A stretch of DNA of 35,287 bases from CAZFHZ01 sp964519015 (lineage in GTDB: Bacteria; Blakebacterota; Blakebacteria; Blakebacterales; CAYUVJ01). The notes under the pieces are model-generated. The model did not search any database and was not told the DNA's origin. It saw only the letters and a list, made by a program, of their open reading frames with translations. Within the stretch, counting starts at the first letter, position 1. The number at the start of each line of letters is the position of its first letter. Positions 21,885-30,529 of this stretch are shown one piece after another. The stretch is from assembly GCA_964519015.1 (NCBI GenBank), contig CAZFHZ010000026.1, positions 1 to 35,287 on the forward strand, read 5' to 3'. The position numbers and the translations under genes were made by a program.

Positions 21885-22923
21885 CCTTGGCACAACTGGG
21901 GCAGTAGTTCCAGCTGGAGACCACGGTCTGGCCGCAGTGGGGGCAGGTCCCCTTCAGCTGCGACTGGCAGTAGGGGCAGACCACGAATCGGGGGGAGACC
22001 CGCTCCCCGCACTCCGGGCAGGTGGCCCCTACGTCCCGGTTGACCAGGGCGTAGATGAGCGCCCCGAGCACGCTGGTCGGCAGGGCGAAGAGCCCCCACA
22101 GGGCGGCCGGCAGCCGCCGGCGCCGGGCGTCCACGAAGACCCACAAGGGCGGGGTCAGCACCAGCAGGATCAGCCCCAGCACCCCGAGCCGGTCGAGCAG
22201 GGTGGCCAGGGTCACCCAGCCGGTGACCACCGGTCCCTCGTCCAGGGTCAGGAACTCCATGTCGAGGTAACCCCGCACCCCGACCGGCAGGGGAACGGCG
22301 GAGATGCTGCTCGCGGAGCGCAGGAGGTCGTCACCCAGGAAGAAGGTCGTGAGGGCCTCGAGGACACTTCCGCCGGCCACCACCCCTCCGGGTACCCGGA
22401 AGATCACCTCCAGATTTTCGCCGAAGGAACCGCCGTAGAGCCGGTAGCGGCCGGGGTCACGGGCGGCCTCGGCCGGGATCCCCTTCGAGAGCGCGGTCCA
22501 GGTGCCGGCCGTCCGCTCGGGGCGGAAGGTCAGCGTGAGCTGGACCCCCTGCCGCTGGTCCGGGAAGACCCGTTCCAGCTCGGTCAGGGCCGACCCGGCG
22601 GTGCGCTGGAGAAGGATGCCGAGATCGTCCGGCACTACGACGGTCGGCAGCACAGCCACCGCATCCGACATCTTGAAGGGGAGGGGGCCCATCGTCTGCA
22701 TTTCCGCCTCCAGGGCCGCCTTCTGCCGGCTCCAGATCTCCCGGCGCTCTTCCCAGGCCTGCCCGTTCTGCCGGCTCACGATCCGGTCGTGCTGCCCCCG
22801 GGCCCAGCGCGCCCCCAGCCAGGTCAGCGGCAGCAGGAGCAGAGCCGCCACGAAGAGGCCGAACACCCAGCGGGCGCCGCCCCCGGTCTGCTTCATCGTC
22901 CCGTTCATCGTCGTCATCGTCAT
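21877..22923 (-). CDS. Membrane protein with double C-terminal zinc ribbon
   Basis: About 348 residues. One transmembrane segment lies near the N-terminus (about 19-38), followed by an extracytoplasmic domain of roughly 200 residues. Two more segments (about 240-258 and 267-288) return the chain to the cytoplasm. There it ends in two treble-clef-like ribbons with eight cysteines (302, 305, 316, 319 and 327, 330, 341, 344). The middle domain is not recognised. It is the third gene of the sigma/anti-sigma operon. The first ATG (22923) overlaps the anti-sigma stop as ATGA. A GGAGG lies only three bases before it and nine before a second in-frame ATG at 22917, so 22917 may be the true start. Confidence 0.75.
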   Translation of the reverse strand: MTMTTMNGTMKQTGGGARWVFGLFVAALLLLPLTWLGARWARGQHDRIVSRQNGQAWEERREIWSRQKAALEAEMQTMGPLPFKMSDAVAVLPTVVVPDDLGILLQRTAGSALTELERVFPDQRQGVQLTLTFRPERTAGTWTALSKGIPAEAARDPGRYRLYGGSFGENLEVIFRVPGGVVAGGSVLEALTTFFLGDDLLRSASSISAVPLPVGVRGYLDMEFLTLDEGPVVTGWVTLATLLDRLGVLGLILLVLTPPLWVFVDARRRRLPAALWGLFALPTSVLGALIYALVNRDVGATCPECGERVSPRFVVCPYCQSQLKGTCPHCGQTVVSSWNYCPSCAKEL

Positions 22924-23396
22924 CGTCCTCCCTCGGTGCGCCGGCGCGCGCCGGCGATGAGCAGTGGTGTGGAGAGCAGGAGCACGGCGGCGCTGGCGAG
23001 CACGGCCACCCCGACCGCGCTCCAGCCCGCCCCGACCAGACCGGCCACGAGCTCCTCCACGGTCGGGACCAGCCCGCCTAAGAGGGCCGCCGCCAGGGCC
23101 GCCAGGCCCAGCGTCCCGCCCAGCAGACGCCGCCGGCGCCGGCGCGGATCGGCCGCGGCCTCGGCGGCCGCGACCACCCGCTCCAGCCGGTGCTCGAAGC
23201 CGAGCCGCGCCCCCGGCTCCCACTCCCGGCCGAGCTCAACCATCCGGTCCATGAAGGCCACCTCCTCCCGGCACTCGGGACAGTCGTGCAGGTGCCGTTC
23301 GATCTTCTCCCGCAGCCGTCCCGACTCCCCCCGCACATGGTCGGCCAGCCAGGGCCGGACCGCCTCGCAACCGCTGTTGCTGTTCCGCTCAGCCAT
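22920..23396 (-). CDS. Anti-sigma factor with zinc-finger (ZAS/zf-HC2) domain
   Basis: 158 residues. The N-terminal zinc motif is H35-x3-C39-x2-C42 in ERHLHDCPECREEV, typical of ZAS-type anti-sigma factors that hold an ECF sigma factor at the membrane. A basic stretch (PRRRRRR) and two hydrophobic segments (about 91-110 and 127-148) follow. The start at 23396 overlaps the sigma gene end by eight bases. With the upstream ECF gene it forms a standard sigma/anti-sigma pair; the signal is unknown. Having two membrane segments and almost no periplasmic domain suggests that sensing lies elsewhere, perhaps in the third gene. Confidence 0.85.
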   Translation of the reverse strand: MAERNSNSGCEAVRPWLADHVRGESGRLREKIERHLHDCPECREEVAFMDRMVELGREWEPGARLGFEHRLERVVAAAEAAADPRRRRRRLLGGTLGLAALAAALLGGLVPTVEELVAGLVGAGWSAVGVAVLASAAVLLLSTPLLIAGARRRTEGGR

Positions 23397-23994
23397 TCCC
23401 GTTCGCTTCCGCAGTGATGAGTCCCCGCCCGGGCCCTTCGAGCCCGAGCACCGAACGCAGTTTCCGGATCGCATGATGGCGCCGCACCCGCACCGTCGTC
23501 TCGCTGCACTCCTGGAGACGGGCGATCCGGTGGGTGCTCCAGTCGGCGTAGTAGGTCAACCGGATCGTCTCCCGCTCGGCCGGACTCAACCGTTCCAGCG
23601 CCTCTCGCACCCGCTCCGGATCCAATCCTCCGGTCGGGACTCCCGACTCTTCTTCCTCGGTCACGACCGCCGTGGTCATTTCGGCCCCGTGCTTCTCCCA
23701 CAGCTCGCTCCGGCGCCGGGCCACCTTCAGCCGGTCCAGGCAGAGGTTGCGGGCGATGGTGTGGATCCAGGTGGAGAAGCGCGCCGTGGTGCGGTAGGTG
23801 CCGGCGGAGCGGATGGCCCGCAGGAAGGTGTCCTGCACGACGTCCTCCGCCTCCTCCTGGTCGGCCAGGTAGCCCCGGCAGAATCGGACCAGGCGGGTCG
23901 CGTACCGCTCCATGAGGACCCGGAAGGCTTCCGTGTCCCCCCTGGAGTAGCGGATGAAGAGCCGCTCGTCGCTCATGCCGGAGTGCACGTTCAT
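23389..23994 (-). CDS. ECF-type RNA polymerase sigma factor
   Basis: 201 residues. Region 2 reads AFRVLMERYATRLVRFCRGYLADQEEAEDVVQDTFLRA, with RFSTWIHTIARNLCLDRLK. Region 4 reads RVREALERLSPAERETIRLTYYADWSTHRIARLQECSETTVRVRRHHAIRKLR. It directs RNA polymerase to stress or envelope promoters under control of the anti-sigma factor encoded next. The first ATG (23994) has GGGTGG upstream; a second ATG six codons later lacks one. The gene diverges from glgC across about 107 bases, where no strong consensus promoter was found for either side. Confidence 0.9.
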   Translation of the reverse strand: MNVHSGMSDERLFIRYSRGDTEAFRVLMERYATRLVRFCRGYLADQEEAEDVVQDTFLRAIRSAGTYRTTARFSTWIHTIARNLCLDRLKVARRRSELWEKHGAEMTTAVVTEEEESGVPTGGLDPERVREALERLSPAERETIRLTYYADWSTHRIARLQECSETTVRVRRHHAIRKLRSVLGLEGPGRGLITAEANGNG

Positions 23995-24101
23995 GTGTCC
24001 ACCCGTTATACCACCTCACGGGCCCCGGTGTTTATGCCGGGTGCGCGCCGTGCTCCGTTGACAGTGGCGGGAAGCCCTCCCTACCCTGCGGAGAGGAACC
24101 C

Positions 24102-25409
24102 GTGATCCACCCCGGCAGCGAGGTCGGCACCGTGGACGATGTGATCACCCTGATCCTCGGCGGAGGCCGCGGCACGCGTCTCTTCCCCCTGACCAAGTAC
24201 CGCAGCAAGCCGGCTGTGCCGCTGGGCGGCAAGTTCCGCCTGGTCGACATCCCCATCAGCAACGCCCTCCATGCCGGGCTGAACCGCATCTTCATCCTCA
24301 CCCAGTTCAACTCGGCCAGCCTGCACCGCCACATCAGCTCCACCTATACCTTCAGTCACCTCCAGGCCGGATTCGTGGACATCCTGGCCGCCAGCCAGTC
24401 ACTCGAGGACCAGGTGGACTGGTACGAAGGTACCGCGGATGCGGTGCGCAAGACCCTTGCCCACCTGGCCGGGTACCACGCCCGACGGGTGCTCATCCTG
24501 AGCGGCGACCAGCTCTACCGGATCGACTTCCGCAAGGTCATCGGCGAGCACGTGGACCGGGGTGCCCAGGTCACCGTGGCGGGGGTGCTCAAGCCGGTCG
24601 AGGAGACGGCCGGGCTGGGGATCATGAAGGTGGACGCCCGCGGGAGCATCACCGGCTTCGTGGAGAAACCGAAGACCCGGGAGGAACTGGCGGGGTTCGA
24701 GCTGCCCGCCGGAGTGCTGCCGGCCGGGCGGCGGGGCGAAGAGCCCTGTTACGCGGCCAGCATGGGGATCTATGTCTGGGAGATGGAGGCGCTGCGCGAG
24801 GCGCTGCGCGAGCACGCCACGGCCACCGACTTCGGGCATGAGATCATCCCGGCGGCGGTGAACCGCTACCGGGTCTATGCCCATCTCTTCGACGGATACT
24901 GGGAGGATATCGGGTCCATCCGCTCCTACTACGAGGCCAACCTCTCGCTCGTTCAGCCCAACCCCCCCTTCGAGTTCTTCCACCGGGGCAACACCATATA
25001 CACCCATCCCCGCAACCTGCCGCCGGCCCGGGTGGTGGGGGGTTCGCTCCGCGACGTGATCATCTCGGAGGGTTCCGACCTGGTCGATTGCACGGTCACC
25101 CACAGCGTGATCGGGGTCCGTTCGGTCATCCGCCGGGGAGCGGAGGTCCACGACACGGTCCTGATCGGCGGCGACCAGTATCCTCAGTCCCTTCTCGAGG
25201 AGGGCACCCCGGTACCCATCGGCATCGGCGAGAACGCCCGCATCCGGCGGGCGATCGTGGACAAGAACGCCCACATCGGCCGGGGGGTGCACATCGAAGG
25301 ACGGGAGGGGGCCGTCGACCGGGAAGAAGAACACTTCTATGTGCGCGACGGGATCGTGGTGATTCCCAAGAACGCGCTCATCCCCGATAAGACCCACATC
25401 AAGGCCTGA
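24102..25409 (+). CDS. glgC: Glucose-1-phosphate adenylyltransferase (ADP-glucose pyrophosphorylase)
   Basis: 435 residues. It makes ADP-glucose from ATP and glucose-1-phosphate, the committed step of glycogen synthesis. The nucleotidyltransferase domain begins LILGGGRGTRLFPLT, then RSKPAVPLGGKFRLVDIPISN. Substrate motifs GIMKVDARGSITGFVEKP, ASMGIYVW and DGYWEDIGSIRSYYEAN follow. A left-handed beta-helix C-terminal domain (about 300-435) carries the IGVRSVIRRGAEV repeats. Details such as LFPLT and VDIPISN resemble plant/cyanobacterial enzymes more than E. coli GlgC. The GTG start is supported by GAGAGGA just upstream. No other glg gene is visible. Confidence 0.92.
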   Translation: MIHPGSEVGTVDDVITLILGGGRGTRLFPLTKYRSKPAVPLGGKFRLVDIPISNALHAGLNRIFILTQFNSASLHRHISSTYTFSHLQAGFVDILAASQSLEDQVDWYEGTADAVRKTLAHLAGYHARRVLILSGDQLYRIDFRKVIGEHVDRGAQVTVAGVLKPVEETAGLGIMKVDARGSITGFVEKPKTREELAGFELPAGVLPAGRRGEEPCYAASMGIYVWEMEALREALREHATATDFGHEIIPAAVNRYRVYAHLFDGYWEDIGSIRSYYEANLSLVQPNPPFEFFHRGNTIYTHPRNLPPARVVGGSLRDVIISEGSDLVDCTVTHSVIGVRSVIRRGAEVHDTVLIGGDQYPQSLLEEGTPVPIGIGENARIRRAIVDKNAHIGRGVHIEGREGAVDREEEHFYVRDGIVVIPKNALIPDKTHIKA

Positions 25410-25424
25410 GGGAAGAGGCCGGAC

Positions 25425-26249
25425 TCAGTCAATCAGCCGCCGGGCCATGAGCAGGTGCACCGCCGCGGCCAGCACCGGGAGGGCAACGACCCAGGGGAGC
25501 AGGTGGAGCAGGTCGCCCAGACCACCCATCCCCAGCGCGGCCGGCCGGGCCACGGCCATCATGTCGTAGAGGGGGGTCCAGGCGGCGATCCGTTCGACCC
25601 AGGCCGGCATCAGGGAGACCGGGAAGAAGGTGTCGCCGAAGAGCATCATCGGCATCACGAAGAGGAAGAAGGGAAAGTTGAAGGCGTCGATGCCGGGGAG
25701 CACGGCGGTGAAGAGGAGGCCGACTCCGGCGAAGAGCACGGCGATGCAGGCCATGGCCACCAGCAGCAGTGGGAGTCCAGAAGGTTCCACCAGTCCGAAG
25801 GCCAGCACCACCCCGCAGACGATCAGCCCGCTGAAGATCCCGCGCGTGCTCCCCCAGAGCAGTTCTCCCGCGATGATGTCCCCCAGGTTGAGCGGGGTGG
25901 CGGTCATGGCGTCCCAGATCTTCTGGTAATACATCCGCACGAAGCTGGCGTAAGTGGTCTCGAAGAAGCTCTGGTTCATGGCCGTGATGATGACCAGGGC
26001 GGGGGCGATGAAGCGGGCGTAGTCCACCGTCTCTCCCCGGAAGGAGAGGCCGGTGACCATGCTCCCCAGTCCTGCCCCGAAGGCGACCAGGTAGAGGATC
26101 GGCTCGATCAGCGGCGGCAGGACCGTGGTGTGCCAGTGCTTCAGGCCCTGGTCGCGGTTGCGCCGCCAGACGAGGATCCCCCGCCAGGAGGGGGTGGCCA
26201 GCCGCAGCCGGGCGGCGGTGGCGTCCCGGAGGTGGAACAGCCGGCTCAT
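25425..26249 (-). CDS. ABC-2 type transporter permease (NodJ/DrrB-like)
   Basis: 274 residues with six predicted membrane segments and the ABC-2 signature regions MNQSFFETTYASFVRMYYQKIWDAMTATPL and ALLWGSTRGIF-like motifs (here GELLWGSTRGIFSGL). It should form the membrane part of an exporter with the ATPase upstream. NodJ and DrrB relatives export lipo-oligosaccharides, drugs or surface polymers; the substrate here is unknown. The ATG overlaps the ATPase stop as ATGA, which fixes the start and argues for one operon. Confidence 0.85.
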   Translation of the reverse strand: MSRLFHLRDATAARLRLATPSWRGILVWRRNRDQGLKHWHTTVLPPLIEPILYLVAFGAGLGSMVTGLSFRGETVDYARFIAPALVIITAMNQSFFETTYASFVRMYYQKIWDAMTATPLNLGDIIAGELLWGSTRGIFSGLIVCGVVLAFGLVEPSGLPLLLVAMACIAVLFAGVGLLFTAVLPGIDAFNFPFFLFVMPMMLFGDTFFPVSLMPAWVERIAAWTPLYDMMAVARPAALGMGGLGDLLHLLPWVVALPVLAAAVHLLMARRLID

Positions 26250-27190
26250 TCCCGCAGCTCCCGGCCGGTCAGCCGCAGGAAGACGTCCTCCAGCGTCGCG
26301 GGGCGATGGAGGACCCGCTCGAACCCGCCGCTCTGCTCGGCCCGCACCAGCAGGTCCTGCACCGCGGCGGCGTCGCCGGGATAGAGGTAGAGACGGCGCC
26401 CGGCGATCTCCCAACGTCCGGAGAACCCGGTCCGCAGCACTTCGAGCCGGTCCGGCTCCCCCCACGCTTCCACCACGTGCGCGCCCACGATATCGGCGAT
26501 GAGCGGCCCCGGCGCCCCCTCGGCCACGATCCGCCCCTCATCGAGGATCAAGAGGCGGTCGCAGAGCCGTTCCGCCTCGTCCATGTAGTGGGTGGTGAGC
26601 AGGATGGTGGTGCCGCCGGCACGCAGTTCGTCCACCGCCCCCCAGACCTGGTGGCGTGCCTGGGGATCGAGACCGGTGGTCGGCTCGTCCAGCACCAGGA
26701 TCGGCGGTTCGTTGATGAGACTGCGGGCCAGCAGCAGGCGCCGCTTCATCCCGCCGGAGAGTTCGTTGATGGCGGAGTCCCGCCGCTCCTGCAGGTTGAC
26801 GAAGCGGAGCAGCTCGTCGGCCCGTTCGGCCGCCCGGCGGCGGTGGAGCCCATAGTAGGAGGCGTAGAGGAGCAGGTTCGCCCGGACGGTGAAGTCGGCG
26901 TCCAGGTTGTCTTCCTGGGGACAGATCCCGAGCCGGGCCTTGACCGTCCGGGGGCGGCGTTCGACCGGAAGACCGTCGACCACGATCTCCCCGGCGTCCA
27001 TCGGGATCTGGGCGGCCAGCATCCGGATGGTGGTGGTCTTCCCCGCCCCGTTGGGGCCGAGGAAGCCCAGGCACTCCCCCCGCCGGACGGTGAAGGAGAG
27101 CCCGTCCACCGCGACCCGTTCCCCGAAGGCCTTGCGCAGGCCGCGGGCTTCGATGATCGGCCGCACCTGCCCGGAGACCACCGTCACCAT
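26246..27190 (-). CDS. ABC transporter ATP-binding protein (NodI/DrrA-like)
   Basis: 314 residues. Walker A is GPNGAGKTT, the Q-loop region is ICPQEDNLD, the signature is LSGGMKRR and Walker B is ILVLDEPTTGLD, with the switch His in LLTTHYMDEAERL. A C-terminal extension of about 90 residues is typical of the DrrA/NodI group. It powers the permease encoded next. GAGG six bases before the ATG supports the start. The apgM stop lies only 11 bases upstream, so the transporter is probably read from the apgM promoter. Confidence 0.9.
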   Translation of the reverse strand: MVTVVSGQVRPIIEARGLRKAFGERVAVDGLSFTVRRGECLGFLGPNGAGKTTTIRMLAAQIPMDAGEIVVDGLPVERRPRTVKARLGICPQEDNLDADFTVRANLLLYASYYGLHRRRAAERADELLRFVNLQERRDSAINELSGGMKRRLLLARSLINEPPILVLDEPTTGLDPQARHQVWGAVDELRAGGTTILLTTHYMDEAERLCDRLLILDEGRIVAEGAPGPLIADIVGAHVVEAWGEPDRLEVLRTGFSGRWEIAGRRLYLYPGDAAAVQDLLVRAEQSGGFERVLHRPATLEDVFLRLTGRELRE

Positions 27191-27201
27191 CCCGGACCTC
27201 G

Positions 27202-28413
27202 TCAGGCCCCGAACTTGGCCAGCCGCCCGGCGTGCCCGAGCACCAGGCCCATCAGGTGCATCGTCGGGAAGGTACCCAGCGTGCCCCCCCGGGCGCAGTT
27301 GAGCTCGTCGAAATGCTCCAGGCCGGAATGCCGGGCCACCGGGGAGGCCAGGAGCACCGGGACGGAGTGCCCGGAATGAGCGCGCATGGACGCCGGGGTG
27401 CTGTGGTCGCCGGTGACCACCACCACGTCAGGGCCCAGCTCCAGGAAGGCCGGGAGCGCTTCGTCGGCGGTTTCGATGGCTTTCACCTTGGCGTCGAAGT
27501 CGCCGTCCTCCCCCCGGGCGTCGGGGGCCTTGATGTGCACGAAGAAGAAGTCGTGGCTAGTCCAGGCCGCCTGCACCGCGGCCAGCTGATCGGTGAGCTC
27601 CTTGGCCCCCTCGTGGACGTCCATCCCGAGCAGGCGGCTGATCCCCTTGTACATCGGGTAGGTGGCCACCGCGATGGCCTTCAGGCCGAAGCGTTCCCGC
27701 AGGCTGGGGTAGGCACGGTGCCGCGCGATCCCCCGCAGCAGCGGGAAGAAGGCGGGGTCCCCCTGGGCGGCCAGGGGTGCCCGGACCTGCTCGAGCAGGC
27801 GGGCCAGCAGGTCGGCCGTGGCCTCTGCCTCGGGCCGCTCGGCGGCCGGGGCCAGCGGTGGCACTCCGGTCTGCTGCGGATCGGTGTCGGCCACCCCTTC
27901 CTCCAGCTCTCCCCCCCGGGAGCGCAGCACCACGACCGCCCGATGTTCCTTGACCGGCCGGATGTAGGTCTCGGTGCCGGGCAGATCGACCGCCTCCTGC
28001 ATGGCGGCGCAGAGTCGCGTACAGGTCTCGGTGGGGATCCGCCCCGCCCGCCGGTCGAGGATGTTGCCGTCGGCGTCGACGGTCGCGAAGTTGAGCCGGA
28101 TGGCGATATCCCCGTGCTGCAGCGGGAAGTCGATGCCGGCCGCTTCGAGCACCCCACGACCGATGTTGTTGGCCACCGGGTCGTAGCCGAAGAGGGCGAA
28201 GTGTCCCGGACCGCTCCCGGGGGCGATCCCCGGCAGCACCGGCACCATCAGGCCGGTCTCCCCCTGCCGGGCCAGCCGGTCGAAGTGGGGGGTGCGGGCG
28301 GCCTGCAGCTCGGTGGCGTCCCGGCCCGGGAAGGTGGTGCCGCCGAGCCCGTCGAGGATGTAGAAGAGGATCCGGGACTCGGCCGGTTGCACGAGACTGT
28401 CGGGAAGACTCAC
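27202..28413 (-). CDS. apgM: 2,3-bisphosphoglycerate-independent phosphoglycerate mutase, archaeal type
   Basis: 403 residues of the ApgM group in the alkaline phosphatase superfamily, which interconverts 3- and 2-phosphoglycerate in glycolysis. Features include ILDGLGG (metal Asp21), TPHFDRLARQGETGL, PGSGPGHFALFGYDP with the likely phosphorylated Ser67, MYKGISRLLGM, FFFVHIKAPDARGEDGDFDAK, and VTGDHSTPASMRAHSGHSVP with the second metal site. The GTG start is chosen because AGGAGG lies five bases before it. The nearest divergent gene begins about 140 bases away across a structured spacer. Confidence 0.92.
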   Translation of the reverse strand: MSLPDSLVQPAESRILFYILDGLGGTTFPGRDATELQAARTPHFDRLARQGETGLMVPVLPGIAPGSGPGHFALFGYDPVANNIGRGVLEAAGIDFPLQHGDIAIRLNFATVDADGNILDRRAGRIPTETCTRLCAAMQEAVDLPGTETYIRPVKEHRAVVVLRSRGGELEEGVADTDPQQTGVPPLAPAAERPEAEATADLLARLLEQVRAPLAAQGDPAFFPLLRGIARHRAYPSLRERFGLKAIAVATYPMYKGISRLLGMDVHEGAKELTDQLAAVQAAWTSHDFFFVHIKAPDARGEDGDFDAKVKAIETADEALPAFLELGPDVVVVTGDHSTPASMRAHSGHSVPVLLASPVARHSGLEHFDELNCARGGTLGTFPTMHLMGLVLGHAGRLAKFGA

Positions 28414-28451
28414 GGGCTCCTCCTGGCGGTATGGGGGTCCGGCGGTTAAAC

Positions 28452-28518
28452 TACGTCGGGGTGGCGGACGGACTCCAATGAAAAGGGGATCCGCAACCTG
28501 CCCGTCCGACCCGACGTA
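28452..28518. promoter_or_regulatory. Long imperfect inverted repeat between apgM and the membrane-protein gene
   Basis: TACGTCGGG (28452-28460) pairs with CCCGACGTA (28510-28518). Inside it GGACGG (28466-28471) pairs with CCGTCC (28502-28507). The small asymmetric internal loop is 5 and 2 bases, and the terminal loop is 30 bases. It lies between divergent genes, so it is not a terminator in the usual sense. A leader element or paired operator are both possible. No well-placed consensus promoter was found. Confidence 0.4.
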
Positions 28519-28550
28519 CCACCTCAGTGACCAACAGCCGCGAGAACGCC

Positions 28551-29294
28551 ATGGACAGTGACCAGACAGGATCCGGGGACCGACCGAACCTGGGCCCGTA
28601 CGAGCCGGGGGAGGCAGGTGGGCTGCGCCGGGACCGGATCGATTTCGGCCGCTGGATCGTGGCCGGCTGGAACCTCATCAAGGACGATCTGCTCGGCTAC
28701 CTGGTCGCGACCTTCATCCTGCTGGTGGTCGGGGTCGGCTCCCTGAGAATCTGGGTCCCCATCGGCATCGTCATCCTCGGACCGCTCCAGGCGGGCTTCT
28801 TCCTCATGGCGGCCAACCACATCCGCAACGGCCGCCCCATCATCGGCGATCTCTTCGCGGTCTTCACCACACCTAGGATTTTCTGGCAAGTTCTGCTGGC
28901 CTCGCTCTTCATCGGTCTGATGGTCTCCTTCGGGTTCGTCCTGTTCGTCATTCCCGGGATTTTCGGGCTCGGGATCTGGATGTTCACCTTCCTCTTCATC
29001 ACCGACCGCGGGCTCGATTTCTGGGATGCCATGGAAGCCAGCCGGACAGTGGCCCGGAAGGACTACCTGGAGTTCGCCCTCTTCGCGCTCGTCCTCCTCG
29101 TGCTCAACATGTGTGGTGTGCTGGCCATCGGAGTGGGGGTACTGCTCACGCTCCCGATCTCCTTCGCGGCCATCACCTGCGCCTACCGCGAACTGATCGG
29201 TCTCTCCAGCCGTCCCGCCATCCGCACCGGTGACCGGCCGAAGGAGCCGCCGCCCCCTCCGCCACCCGACCCTTACGGCGGGATCGTACGTTAG
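28551..29294 (+). CDS. Predicted integral membrane protein
   Basis: About 247 residues with five or so membrane segments (GYLVATFILLVVGVGSL, VPIGIVILGPLQAGFFL, FIGLMVSFGFVLFVIPGIF, FALFALVLLVLNMCGVLAIGVG, and a last helix). The loop motif VIPGIFGLGIWMFTFLFITDRGLDFWDAMEASRTVARKD resembles that of YciC/DUF975-like membrane proteins of unknown function. The C-terminus is Pro-rich (seven consecutive prolines near the end). The ATG at 28551 is preferred; a GTG eight codons upstream has no ribosome site either. Its stop overlaps the stop of the converging hemW in TTAG. Confidence 0.65.
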   Translation: MDSDQTGSGDRPNLGPYEPGEAGGLRRDRIDFGRWIVAGWNLIKDDLLGYLVATFILLVVGVGSLRIWVPIGIVILGPLQAGFFLMAANHIRNGRPIIGDLFAVFTTPRIFWQVLLASLFIGLMVSFGFVLFVIPGIFGLGIWMFTFLFITDRGLDFWDAMEASRTVARKDYLEFALFALVLLVLNMCGVLAIGVGVLLTLPISFAAITCAYRELIGLSSRPAIRTGDRPKEPPPPPPPDPYGGIVR

Positions 29295-30529
29295 GGCGAC
29301 ACCCGTACCGCGACTTCGTCCGCCAGCAGCATCCCCCGATCGGTCAGCGCCAGCCGGAGGGTGACCCCTTCCCGGCGCCAGCCGGCCAATCCCAGGCCGA
29401 CGACCTCTTCCGCAGCCCGGCGCACCTCTTCCCGGAAGGTGGGGGGAACCTCATCCAGCGAGAGCCCGGCCGCCGTCCGGAGCCCGAGCAGCACCCGTTC
29501 CCGGGCCTGCTCCCGCGCCCCGAGTTCCTCCACCTCCACCCACGACACCTCCCCCGACCGGACCCGAACTTCCCAGTCATGCAGCCGGAAGGCGTTGGCG
29601 GTCCGCACTCCCGCCAGGAGGGAATGGGCGCTCGGTCCCAGACCGAGGTAGTCGGCCCCCGACCAGTAGGCGGCATTGTGACGGGCCGCCTTTCCCGGAC
29701 GGGCGAAGTTGCTCACCTCGTAACGCTCCCAGCCCCCCGCCCGGAGCCGCTCTACCGCCCGCTGATAGAACTCGGCCTCGGCTTCCGGCTCCCAGGCCAC
29801 GAGCCGGCCCGAAGCGCGCCAGCGGGTGAAGGGGGTGCCCGCCTCCCAGGTCAACCCGTAGAGGGAGAGGTGGTCGGGTTCCAGCGCCAGGACTCCCTCC
29901 AGGTCGGCCAGGCAGTGCTCCGGCGTCTGACCGGGGACCGCGAAGATCACATCGATCGAGAGGTCGAAGCCGAACCGGCGGACGAGCGAGACCCCCGCCC
30001 CGACCTGCCCGGTGGTGTGGACCCGGCCCAGACGCCGCAGCACCCCGTCATCGAGACTCTGCACCCCGAGACTGAGCCGGGTGATCCCCCCGGACCGCAG
30101 CACCGCCAGGCGCTCATCCCCGACATGCTCCGGATTGACCTCGCAGGTCGCCTCGATCCAACCCGGACCGGATAGTCCCCCCAACCAGGCGAGCAGACGC
30201 TCCAGCCGGTCGGGGGAGAACCAGGAGGGAGTGCCTCCTCCCAGGTAGAGGGTGCTTTCCGACCGGGTGAGCCGCCCGGAGATCCCGGCCTCCCGGAGCA
30301 GCCGCTCCTCGGACACCAGATCGTCGAGGAAGCGGTCGGGCTCGGAGCCGGCACCGACCGCCGTCGAGAAATCGCAGTAGGGGCAGATGCGCTCGCAGAA
30401 GGGGAGATGCAGGTAGAGATGCCGCAGCCGGCCCTCACCCGCCTCCAGCCGGCGGGCGAGTCCGGCCGGGGTCAGCGTACCGACCGGAAGAGCCGGTCCC
30501 AGCGGAGCTTGTGCAGCAGGTCGAACCAC
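29291..30529 (-). CDS. hemW: HemW-like radical SAM protein
   Basis: 412 residues from the chosen start. The radical SAM cluster motif is C45-x3-C49-x2-C52 in HLPFCERICPYCDFS. LYLGGGTPSW, LSLGVQSLDDGVLRRLGRVH, and SLYGLTWEAGTPF follow, and the C-terminal HemN-like domain contains EVSNFARPGKAARHNAAYW. HemW proteins are heme chaperones often misannotated as coproporphyrinogen oxidase. No ATG, GTG or TTG exists between the lepB stop and the first motif. The nearest is a GTG at 30527-30529 inside lepB (58-base overlap). A CTG at 30473-30475 would overlap the lepB stop as CTGA and give a more normal N-terminus. Confidence 0.85.
   Translation of the reverse strand: MVRPAAQAPLGPALPVGTLTPAGLARRLEAGEGRLRHLYLHLPFCERICPYCDFSTAVGAGSEPDRFLDDLVSEERLLREAGISGRLTRSESTLYLGGGTPSWFSPDRLERLLAWLGGLSGPGWIEATCEVNPEHVGDERLAVLRSGGITRLSLGVQSLDDGVLRRLGRVHTTGQVGAGVSLVRRFGFDLSIDVIFAVPGQTPEHCLADLEGVLALEPDHLSLYGLTWEAGTPFTRWRASGRLVAWEPEAEAEFYQRAVERLRAGGWERYEVSNFARPGKAARHNAAYWSGADYLGLGPSAHSLLAGVRTANAFRLHDWEVRVRSGEVSWVEVEELGAREQARERVLLGLRTAAGLSLDEVPPTFREEVRRAAEEVVGLGLAGWRREGVTLRLALTDRGMLLADEVAVRVSP

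Noticed and set aside
24058..24087. TTGACA-18-TACCCT as the glgC promoter
   Set aside because: The -35 box is perfect, but the resulting start would fall on or after the GAGAGGA ribosome site used by the GTG at 24102, so the geometry does not work.
29291..30529. Coproporphyrinogen III oxidase (HemN) annotation
   Set aside because: Length and motifs fit HemW, which lacks the extra HemN features. The cluster motif is C-x3-C-x2-C without HemN's adjacent fourth cysteine; the next residues are D-F.
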